From an uncultured Rhodocyclaceae bacterium (GTDB lineage: Bacteria; Pseudomonadota; Gammaproteobacteria; Burkholderiales; Rhodocyclaceae), in contig URNG01000123.1 in NCBI GenBank assembly GCA_900549295.1, forward strand, positions 1 through 8,397: a stretch of 8,397 nt of DNA, written 5' to 3'. The position numbers were made by a program, and so were the translations under genes. The notes beneath the pieces were generated by a model, which saw only the letters and a list, made by a program, of their open reading frames with translations, made no database searches and was not told the origin of the DNA. Positions 1 to 5,865 of this stretch are shown one piece after another; the first letter of the stretch is position 1, and every line of letters begins with the position of its first letter.

Positions 1-3000
1 GACCTTCGCCGGAGACATCAGTGGCAGCGGCACGCTGGAAAAGCAAGGCGCGGACACGCTGACGCTGACTGGCGACAATACCTACAGCGGCGGCACGACC
101 ATCAGCAGCGGTACGCTCCGGATCGGCGACGGCTCCACCGCCGGGGCCATCGTCGGCGACGTGGCCAACAGCGGCGCGCTGATCTTCGACCGCAGCGATG
201 CGCTGAATTTCGGCGGCGAGATTTCCGGCAGCGGCAGCGTCACTCAAGCGGGCGCGGGGGTGCTGACCTTGACGGGTGTAAACACCTATACCGGCACCAC
301 CACGGTGGCTGGCGGCAAGCTGGCGGTCAATGGCGCGATTGCGGCGTCGGCGGTGACGGTGCAGTCCGGCGGCACCCTGGGCGGTTCCGGGACGGTGGGG
401 GCGACCACGGTGCAGAGCGGCGGGCATCTGGCGCCGGGAAATTCGGTCGGCACGCTGAACGTGGCGGGCGATCTGACACTGGCGGCCGGTTCGCACCTCG
501 ATTTCGAGCTGGGATCGCCAGGCACATCGGCCAGTCCGGCGGCGGGGATCAGCGACCGGATCGTGGTTTCCGGCGATCTGGATTTCAACGGCACGGTGAA
601 TCTGGCGCAAAGCACTGACGCGGCCGACGGCACGGCGGCTCTGGGGTATTACCGCCTGATAACCTATGGCGGCGCCTTGCTCGCCAACACGGCGACGATT
701 GGCGCCACGCCGGGCCTGGGCGGCGCGGTTTACGCATTGCAGGCCGGGGCGAACCGCGTCGACCTGTTCGTCGGCAGTATCGGCGACAACAGCTTGCAGC
801 ACTGGCAGGGCGGCGATGGCACCTGGAACACCAGCGGCACGCAATGGCTGAATCAGGGAGGCACCGCGCCGGCAGCCTGGGCCGGGACGCATGCCGTGTT
901 CAAGGATGCGGGCGGCTTTACCGGCGGTACGATCACGATTGACGGGGTACAGAGCGTCCAGGGCATCCAGTTCGTCGACGCGGGCTACCGGCTGGAAGGC
1001 GCGGGCACGCTGATGACCGACCCGGCAGGCAGCGAACTCCGCGTGCTGGCCGACTCGGCGACCATCGCCACGGCCATCGCCGGCACGGGCGGAATCGTCA
1101 AGACTCAGGCCGGCACGCTGATTCTGACCGGTGCGAACACCTACACTGGCGGCACCACCATCAGCGGCGGCACATTGCAGATCGGCGACGGCGGCACCTC
1201 CGGCGCCATCGTTGGCAACGTGGCTAACAATGGCGCGCTGGTTTTCAACCGCAGCGACGCCACGAGCTTCGCGGGTGTCGTCAGCGGCAGCGGCTCGCTG
1301 GAAAAGCAAGGTGCAGGCATGTTGACCCTGACCGGCGACAACACCCACAGCGGTGGCACCACCATCAGCAACGGCACGCTGAAAATCGGCGACGGCGGGA
1401 CGACAGGGAGTATTGCGGGCAACATCGCCAACAACGCCGCGCTGATCTTCGACCGCAGCGACGCCACGAGCTTTGCGGGTATCGTCAGCGGCAACGGCAC
1501 GCTGGAAAAGCAAGGCGTGGGCATGTTGACCCTGACCGGCAACAACACCCACAGCGGCGGCACGACCATCGGCGGCGGCACGCTCCAGATCGGCAACGGC
1601 GGCACCGCCGGGGCCATCGGCGGCGACGTGGCGAACAACGCCGCGCTCATCTTCAACCGCAGCGATGCGCTGACCTTCGCCGGAAACATCAGCGGCACAG
1701 GCACGCTGGAAAAGCAAGGCACGGGAACGCTGACCCTGACCGGCAACAACACCTACAGCGGCGCGACGACGGTTTCCGGCGGCACGCTGCTGGTGAACGG
1801 CAGCAGCGCCAATTCTGCCGTCGCCATCGGCAGCGGCGGCACGCTGGGCGGTTCCGGCACGGTCGGCAAGGTCACGGTGAATTCCGGCGGCACGCTGGCC
1901 CCCGGCAACAGCCCCGGCCTGCTCACCGTCAATGGCGATCTGATCCTGAATGCCGGCTCCACCACCCGCATGGAAATCAATGGCACGGCGCGCGGCACGG
2001 ACTACGACGCCATCGACGTGGCCGGTAACGCCGCGCTCGACGGCACGCTCGACCTTGCTTTCGGCTATGTGCCGACCAACGGTACGTCGTTCAAGCTCAT
2101 CGACGCCACCGGCGGCATTTCCGGCAACTTCGCCAGCGTCACCAGCAGCAACCTCGGCGCGGGCCTGCTCGCCACGTCGGTCATTGATCCGACTACCTTC
2201 AACATCCTCATCTCCCTGGCCCAGCAAAGCTATGTCGACGTCTCCGGCCCGCTCACCGCCAACCAGCGCGCCGTGGCGATCAACCTCGACACCTTCTCGA
2301 CCAGCGGTCAGGCGGCGGATTTGATTGCGGCGCTGAATACGCTGTCGGCTGGCGATTTGCCGCCCGCTTTCGATGCCCTCTCCGGCGTGGAGCATAGCTT
2401 CGTCGCCCCGCTGGCCTTCGGCGCGGCGCGGCAGTTGCACGGCCTGCTCGGCGCGCGCGGGGCAAGCCTTGGTGCGCGTGGTGCAGCGCAGCGGGCCGCC
2501 TTCGCCGGGGCGCAACTGGCCCATGCCGGTTCTTTGAGCGGCCTGTTCGACGGCGAGCGCAACGACGGCGTTCAGGACGGTTTCTGGCTGCGCGCGCTGG
2601 CGTCCGACGGGCGCATCGACCGCGACCGCAACGCCAGCGGTGCCGACCTGTCCGGCGGCGGCCTCGCCCTGGGCGCGGATCGGCGGCTGAATGCGGACTG
2701 GCTGGCCGGTCTGGCCTTCGCCTACGGCGCCAGCAAGGCGGATGCGCAGCACGGCACGATCAATCTGGACAGTTACCAGCTTGCGGCCTACGCCCGCTGG
2801 CAGGGCGCGCAGTATTACGTCGATGGCAGCCTCGCCTTCGGGCGTCACCGGGCGGATTCGGTGCGCAAGATGGCTTTCCTGAACCAGCGGGCGAAGGCGA
2901 AGTACGACGCCGACAGCGCCAGTTTCGCCCTCGAAGCCGGGCGGCCCAGCGAGCGCGGACAGGCCGTTCTGACGCCTTTCGTCGGCCTCGAAGGCCAGAT

Positions 3001-3382
3001 TCTGCGCCGCGAGGGTTTCACCGAATCCGGCGCGGGCGGGGCGAATCTCAAGGTGAAGGGACGCACCGACGACAGCCTGCGCGCCATCGTCGGCGCGCGC
3101 TACGCCTGGCAGGGAACACGCTTCGCCCCGAGCGTGGAAGCGGCGTGGGTGCATGCCTTCGGCGACGAAAAAGCGCGCATCGACGCCCGCTTTGCCGCCG
3201 TCCCGACCGCATCGGCCTTCACGGCGCTCGGGCCGAAACAGAACCGCGACCGCCTGCGCCTAGGCGTCGGCCTCACCGCCTGGGCCAGTAAGAACGCCCG
3301 CCTGGACATCGCCTACCAGGGCGAATTCGCCCGTTCCGACCGAGAACATGCCGCAACGGCAACGCTGCGCTGGGTGTGGTGA
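1..3382 (+). CDS. Autotransporter with PATR-repeat passenger and C-terminal beta-barrel (5' end missing)
   Basis: The frame is open from base 2, so the gene starts upstream of the window; GTG at 161 is only an internal codon. The visible part is 1126 residues. The passenger holds repeats of the PATR type (xLTLTGxNTYSGGTTISGGTLxIG) at about 50-330 and 1061-1790, each run capped by a segment rich in GGTLGGSGTVG and LAPGNS. A stretch around 1950-2220 (YDAIDVAGNAALDGTLDL, then ISGNFAS) resembles the autochaperone region of this family. A linker with LTANQRAVA (about 2258) precedes the beta-domain, which runs from about 2576 (DGFWLRALAS) to the end, about 268 residues. The last residues, LRWVW, give the terminal aromatic residue expected for recognition by the BAM complex. 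By family knowledge, the barrel sits in the outer membrane and the passenger is exposed or released outside the cell. Adhesion is plausible but not shown; no protease or lipase motif was seen. The stop is TGA at 3380-3382. Confidence 0.93.
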   Translation, partial: TFAGDISGSGTLEKQGADTLTLTGDNTYSGGTTISSGTLRIGDGSTAGAIVGDVANSGALIFDRSDALNFGGEISGSGSVTQAGAGVLTLTGVNTYTGTTTVAGGKLAVNGAIAASAVTVQSGGTLGGSGTVGATTVQSGGHLAPGNSVGTLNVAGDLTLAAGSHLDFELGSPGTSASPAAGISDRIVVSGDLDFNGTVNLAQSTDAADGTAALGYYRLITYGGALLANTATIGATPGLGGAVYALQAGANRVDLFVGSIGDNSLQHWQGGDGTWNTSGTQWLNQGGTAPAAWAGTHAVFKDAGGFTGGTITIDGVQSVQGIQFVDAGYRLEGAGTLMTDPAGSELRVLADSATIATAIAGTGGIVKTQAGTLILTGANTYTGGTTISGGTLQIGDGGTSGAIVGNVANNGALVFNRSDATSFAGVVSGSGSLEKQGAGMLTLTGDNTHSGGTTISNGTLKIGDGGTTGSIAGNIANNAALIFDRSDATSFAGIVSGNGTLEKQGVGMLTLTGNNTHSGGTTIGGGTLQIGNGGTAGAIGGDVANNAALIFNRSDALTFAGNISGTGTLEKQGTGTLTLTGNNTYSGATTVSGGTLLVNGSSANSAVAIGSGGTLGGSGTVGKVTVNSGGTLAPGNSPGLLTVNGDLILNAGSTTRMEINGTARGTDYDAIDVAGNAALDGTLDLAFGYVPTNGTSFKLIDATGGISGNFASVTSSNLGAGLLATSVIDPTTFNILISLAQQSYVDVSGPLTANQRAVAINLDTFSTSGQAADLIAALNTLSAGDLPPAFDALSGVEHSFVAPLAFGAARQLHGLLGARGASLGARGAAQRAAFAGAQLAHAGSLSGLFDGERNDGVQDGFWLRALASDGRIDRDRNASGADLSGGGLALGADRRLNADWLAGLAFAYGASKADAQHGTINLDSYQLAAYARWQGAQYYVDGSLAFGRHRADSVRKMAFLNQRAKAKYDADSASFALEAGRPSERGQAVLTPFVGLEGQILRREGFTESGAGGANLKVKGRTDDSLRAIVGARYAWQGTRFAPSVEAAWVHAFGDEKARIDARFAAVPTASAFTALGPKQNRDRLRLGVGLTAWASKNARLDIAYQGEFARSDREHAATATLRWVW
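2..205 (+). repeat. 68-residue passenger repeat unit, upstream module
   Basis: This unit begins TFAGDISGSG and ends FDRSDAL; the next unit begins at 206 with NFGGEISGSG, exactly 204 bp later. The second unit departs from the pattern after VNTYTGTTTVAGG and runs into a cap segment (about 329-510, NGAIAASAVTV to LAPGNSVG). The same phase and sequence recur in the downstream module at 1061-1790. The unit codes for beta-helix rungs of the autotransporter passenger. Confidence 0.85.
1061..1790 (+). repeat. Tandem array of 204-bp (68-residue) passenger repeats
   Basis: Unit starts fall at 1265 (SFAGVVSG), 1469 (SFAGIVSG) and 1673 (TFAGNISG), spaced exactly 204 bp. A more diverged unit precedes them from about 1061, and the last unit is cut short at about 1790 by a cap segment. 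Each unit carries LEKQG, then LTLTG(D/N)NT(H/Y)SG, then IGxGG, then ANNxAL(V/I)F(N/D)RSDA. The units are clearly similar at the DNA level as well, which fits recent tandem duplication inside the gene. They are coding repeats, not a CRISPR array. Confidence 0.88.
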
Positions 3383-3416
3383 GGGGGGCGGTTCGGTCAA
3401 AAAAACCGCAGCATTG

Positions 3417-3508
3417 AACGCGGATTTTCGCGGAGCAAATCGGATTACGCGGATCAAGCCTCGGCTTTTGATCCGCGTTCGTCCGTGTTCATCCGCCGAA
3501 TCTGCGTT
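3417..3508. repeat. Long imperfect palindrome (dispersed-repeat type)
   Basis: Two 41-nt arms, 3417-3457 and 3468-3508, face each other around a 10-nt centre. The inner ends pair perfectly over 11 bp (3447-3457 ACGCGGATCAA with 3468-3478), and the outer ends match AACGC(G/A)GATT; the middles are only partly complementary. No T-run follows the hairpin, so it is not a typical intrinsic terminator, although it lies 35 bp after the autotransporter stop and could protect the mRNA 3' end or slow polymerase. The CGCGGAT wording resembles dispersed non-coding elements of GC-rich proteobacteria, which I cannot confirm without the genome. Confidence 0.7.
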
Positions 3509-3553
3509 AAAGAAGTTCTGAATCCATCAAACCCGTTCAGGCCCGCAAAACCA

Positions 3554-3590
3554 CCTCTCCCCTGGCGGGAGAGGGGTTGGGGAGAGGGGG
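3554..3590 (+). repeat. CCTCTCCC-type dispersed repeat, copy 1, with G-quadruplex motif
   Basis: An 8-bp hairpin is formed by CCTCTCCC (3554-3561) and GGGAGAGG (3567-3574). Four G-runs at 3567-3569, 3573-3576, 3579-3582 and 3586-3590, with loops of 2-3 nt, fit the canonical G-quadruplex pattern on the plus strand. An inverted copy lies at 5315-5350, beyond the next gene. Elements of this wording are common as dispersed non-coding repeats in GC-rich bacteria. Confidence 0.7.
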
Positions 3591-3876
3591 CAGCGGATCC
3601 GGGCGGGTTCATTGCGCGGGGGGTGGTGGCTGGTTGGAAGGGCAGGCCAGCGTGCCGCATGGGGCAGCAAGATCGGAATGAATATGCGGAGAATCAAGCC
3701 ATTATGATGGGCGAATCCGCCGGCCTTGCTACAATCACAAGGGTCCCGGCAGCACGCCCGGAGGCATGACGTCGAAATGGAAACCCTCTCTTTTGACCAA
3801 CGTTACTTCTGACCACGGCTACTCGAACGCGCAACGCTTTCAAAGTGGACCGGACGTTATCTTGTGATACCGACAT
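3591..3876. other. Non-coding stretch upstream of the Cry-like gene
   Basis: Frames crossing this stretch show no recognisable protein and no ribosome binding site. It contains TTGCTACAAT at 3726-3735, whose TACAAT resembles a -10 box, but no convincing -35 box lies at the proper distance. TTGACC at 3793-3798 resembles a -35 box but lacks a good -10 partner. A promoter for the downstream gene is expected here because the preceding gene ends about 500 bp away, yet I cannot place it with confidence. Confidence 0.4.
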
Positions 3877-3884
3877 AAAGGAGA
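3877..3884 (+). promoter_or_regulatory. Strong ribosome binding site of the Cry-like gene
   Basis: AAAGGAGA contains AGGAG at 3879-3883, leaving a 7-nt spacer before ATG at 3891. This fixes the start codon of the following gene over the nearby in-frame ATG at 3903. Confidence 0.8.
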
Positions 3885-3890
3885 AAGACC

Positions 3891-5219
3891 ATGCCAGGTC
3901 AAATGAAAACCATCCCGCAAGGCAGCGGTAACCAGAACGGCGCGCGAGGCGTAAACGGCATTTCCCTCGGTGTGCATGAGGTTTTCGATTCCGCCGAGCA
4001 GGCGGCTTATCTGAGGGAGCGAGTCGCGGGATGGAATGTCAGTGGACCGCCGGGGTATCAACTTCAACTGCATGACCTTCCGCCCGTACAGCAAGAAGAC
4101 AGTCTGTGCCTTGGCACCAATGCAAAGATCACGGAAGACGCCGTGGAAGCATTCCGCGCATGCGCGGGAAGAATCATGGATTACTACTTCCCGCCGATTG
4201 GAAACGAGACGGTGGTGCAAGACATCCTTGCATTCACAGACAAACCGTACCATTCCCATCCACCGGGAACGGGTGTCGTCATCCGCAGAACGAGCAAGGC
4301 GGTGCTCTTCTTCATCGATCCGAGTGTACGCGTGGAGGCAGATGGCGCCACTGTCACGAACATTCGAGCGGCTCGATACCAGCCCGATACACGCCTTGAC
4401 GCAGCTTCATCGCTTGACGAAGCGAAGCTTGTGACGAAAATCCTCGGCCTGTTCGCCGGTCTTCTGCCGGGAGCGTCCGGCATGGCCGCGAAGTTCGGCG
4501 TCGGTTTACTGAGCCTCATTCTTGACAATGCCGGAAGCAGCGGGCCGGGCTGGAGCGCAATAACGACCATGATGCGCCAGGTCATCAGAGAAGAGCTGGT
4601 CACGAACGACCTTGAATACATTCAGGCGCACTATGGGTCGATCAAGGGCTGGAGCGACATCCAATACCTTCCTAACAGGAAGAGCGCATCGAAGAAAGAT
4701 CTGCTTGACATGCTCCAGCCGCAAATCGAGCTTGTATCCAAGGACATCCATCTTCTTTTGCAGAAAAACCACCGCCTTCCGGGATTTGGCCTTCTTCTTC
4801 TCGGCGTCGACCTATACCTCAGCCTCCTCCAGGAGCAGATATCGCTCGGGCGCGAGGCCGACATCAGCAAGGCGGGCGATCAATGGGCAACCGAGATGCT
4901 CAAGGTATGGGAGGAGGTTAAAAAAGAGCGGCGCGACCAGATCAAGGCAACCCGGTATTCCTACGGCGTCTACGAGCCGTCCGGCACCGTGATCACCTGC
5001 TATTACTGGACATGGACCGACAGTAAGACAGGCACGAGCCGAGGGAGCAGAAGTGGACCATGGCGTGCCGGTGGCAAGGACGATCACAGTGAATCGGACT
5101 GCAATGCCGATGCGCAAGCCTACTACGACAACACGGCGTTACCGGCCATGGTCGAGGTGTTCGGAGATCCCCAAGCCACCGCAAAGGCATGGCGAGCCGT
5201 CAAAATTCCGGAGCATTGA
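3891..5219 (+). CDS. Putative Cry-like (delta-endotoxin domain I) pore-forming protein
   Basis: 442 residues, ATG start with a strong Shine-Dalgarno, TGA stop. The central part looks like the helical pore-forming domain of Cry delta-endotoxins. Residues 180-212 form a hydrophobic Gly-rich stretch (GLFAGLLPGASGM, FGVGLLSLIL). Residues 221-254 give a helix pair ending AHYGSIKGW. Residues 269-321 hold a long helix, then LPGFGLLLLGVDLYL and SLLQEQISLG, which line up by eye with the Cry pattern of P-x-FA-x-PLL, YxQAANLHLLLLRDA and a closing G. Residues 1-160 match nothing I recognise. The C-terminal part (355-442) has aromatic YYWTWTDS, a Gly/Ser/Arg-rich loop and a final amphipathic segment. No signal peptide, and no receptor-binding domains II and III, so it is far shorter than classical Cry toxins. 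GC is lower than in the neighbouring operon, consistent with transfer. It stands alone, bracketed by inverted repeats. A toxin role is inference; another helical-bundle membrane-active protein is possible. Confidence 0.55.
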   Translation: MPGQMKTIPQGSGNQNGARGVNGISLGVHEVFDSAEQAAYLRERVAGWNVSGPPGYQLQLHDLPPVQQEDSLCLGTNAKITEDAVEAFRACAGRIMDYYFPPIGNETVVQDILAFTDKPYHSHPPGTGVVIRRTSKAVLFFIDPSVRVEADGATVTNIRAARYQPDTRLDAASSLDEAKLVTKILGLFAGLLPGASGMAAKFGVGLLSLILDNAGSSGPGWSAITTMMRQVIREELVTNDLEYIQAHYGSIKGWSDIQYLPNRKSASKKDLLDMLQPQIELVSKDIHLLLQKNHRLPGFGLLLLGVDLYLSLLQEQISLGREADISKAGDQWATEMLKVWEEVKKERRDQIKATRYSYGVYEPSGTVITCYYWTWTDSKTGTSRGSRSGPWRAGGKDDHSESDCNADAQAYYDNTALPAMVEVFGDPQATAKAWRAVKIPEH

Positions 5220-5227
5220 ACACGGCT

Positions 5228-5257
5228 CCCCCCGGCACTGGATATTGCGCCGGGGGG
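5228..5257 (+). terminator. GC-rich hairpin after the Cry-like gene, probable terminator
   Basis: A perfect 9-bp stem, CCCCCCGGC (5228-5236) with GCCGGGGGG (5249-5257), encloses a 12-nt loop and begins 8 bp after the stop codon. The stem is very stable, but no T-run follows, so it may act as a weak or Rho-assisted terminator or as a 3'-end barrier. It lies between two convergent genes. Confidence 0.5.
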
Positions 5258-5314
5258 TGGGTCGGCGGCTGGCTGGAGGGTTCTTTTGCCGGCTTCTTTC
5301 CTCTATTGGGGCGG

Positions 5315-5350
5315 CCCCCTCTCCCCGGCCCTCTCCCGTGAGGGGAGAGG
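5315..5350 (-). repeat. CCTCTCCC-type dispersed repeat, copy 2, inverted relative to copy 1
   Basis: Read on the minus strand this matches 3554-3590 nearly base for base: the CCTCTCCCCT head, the GGGAGAGGG core and the GGGGAGAGGGGG tail are shared, with two substitutions in the hairpin loop and a small change before the tail. CCCCTCTCCCC (5316-5326) and GGGGAGAGGGG (5342-5352) also form a perfect 11-bp inverted repeat. The C-runs at 5315-5337 make a G-quadruplex motif on the minus strand. Confidence 0.7.
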
Positions 5351-5371
5351 GGCATCCACAACAGAAGAAAA

Positions 5372-5443
5372 CCGTTCGGGCTGAGCCTGTCGGAGCACTT
5401 GATTTTGCAGGCGACGCCCTTCGCCAAGCTCAGGGCGAACGGG
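5372..5443. repeat. CGTTCG-type dispersed palindromic repeat
   Basis: The left arm CCGTTCGGGCTGAGCCTGTC and the right arm (TTCGCCAAGCTCAGGGCGAA, then CGGG) are imperfect inverted copies around a centre near 5405. The wording CGTTCG..CTGAGC..GTCG.AG is a very common dispersed repeat in GC-rich bacteria. It lies between the two convergent genes, in non-coding DNA. Confidence 0.7.
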
Positions 5444-5459
5444 TTTGTTCGGAGCTACC

Positions 5460-5834
5460 CTAAGAAATTAATGCCGCCACCAATTTGAACACGACGACAT
5501 TACCAATGATGATCCAAACGATCGACTGTTCCATCAGCGCCTGGATCAATGCACCACCCCCATTGATCTGTGCGGCAAGACGATGAATTTGACGCCCGGT
5601 CTTGAACGCCTGCGGCAAGAGCACACCAAAGTAAATGAACGGAACAACTAGAAAACCAAACTAGGGCAATGCTGTTCCTTCAATCGTCATCAGCCCCCCG
5701 AAAATGCCAAAACCAATCGCCAGCGGTGCGAGCAGGGTGAGTAGAATGAAAAACAAAAACAATTTCAATATCTGCCGAGCGGCAACTCTTGCCTCATCCG
5801 GTTGATCTGCGCCCATTTCAGCTTCTGTGCTCAT
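5460..5834 (-). pseudogene. Small three-helix membrane protein gene split by an in-frame amber codon
   Basis: Starting at ATG 5834-5832, the minus strand codes for 57 residues: a charged N-terminus (MSTEAEMGADQPDEARVAAR), then a long hydrophobic segment at residues 25-48 (LFLFFILLTLLAP). TAG at 5663-5661 then interrupts. The same frame stays open for 66 more codons, down to a second TAG at 5462-5460. That second half is clearly coding-like: a hydrophobic FGFLVVPFIYFGVLLP, a polar middle (KTGRQIHRLAAQINGGG) and a final hydrophobic segment (SIVWIIIGNVVVFKLVAAL). The intact form would be a 124-codon inner-membrane protein with about three helices. CAG or TGG changed to TAG by one transition would explain the stop. 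Alternatives are a sequencing error, suppression, or two separate products. It follows rsmA by 31 bp with a good ribosome binding site, so it is probably cotranscribed. GC is low compared with rsmA. The family is not recognised. Confidence 0.65.
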
Positions 5835-5839
5835 TGCAA

Positions 5840-5844
5840 CTCCT
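5840..5844 (-). promoter_or_regulatory. Ribosome binding site of the small membrane protein gene
   Basis: On the minus strand AGGAG (5844-5840) lies 5 nt before ATG 5834-5832. It fixes the start of the small gene and rules out the longer reading of this frame, which would begin inside rsmA. Its first two bases form the base of the hairpin at 5843-5864. Confidence 0.75.
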
Positions 5845-5864
5845 GAATTGCTGGATAAATTCAG
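5843..5864 (-). promoter_or_regulatory. Hairpin between rsmA and the small membrane gene
   Basis: CTGAATT (5864-5858 read on the minus strand) pairs perfectly over 7 bp with AATTCAG (5849-5843), with an 8-nt loop. The hairpin begins 1 nt after the rsmA stop, and its 3' arm includes the first two bases of the AGGAG site. Ribosomes terminating on rsmA could open it, so translational coupling is plausible. No U-run follows, so it is not an intrinsic terminator. Confidence 0.4.
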
Positions 5865-5865
5865 C

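Noticed and set aside
1141..1752. Minus-strand open frame of 203 codons with a repetitive Pro/Val-rich product
   Set aside because: It mirrors the 204-bp repeats of the autotransporter on the other strand; repeats keep shadow frames open.
1061..1790. Regular repeats as a possible CRISPR array
   Set aside because: Units are 204 bp, contiguous, in frame and coding for PATR-type beta-helix repeats; there are no spacers.
3388..3409. GCGGTT/AACCGC hairpin just after the autotransporter as a terminator
   Set aside because: It has a 6-bp stem with a 10-nt A-rich loop and no following T-run; too weak to call.
3454..3769. Short open frames on both strands between the autotransporter and Cry-like genes
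   Set aside because: They run through palindromic repeat DNA, lack ribosome binding sites and show no protein-like pattern.
3840..4259. Minus-strand open frame of 139 codons
   Set aside because: It is antisense to the start of the Cry-like gene, which has a strong ribosome binding site; no recognisable features.
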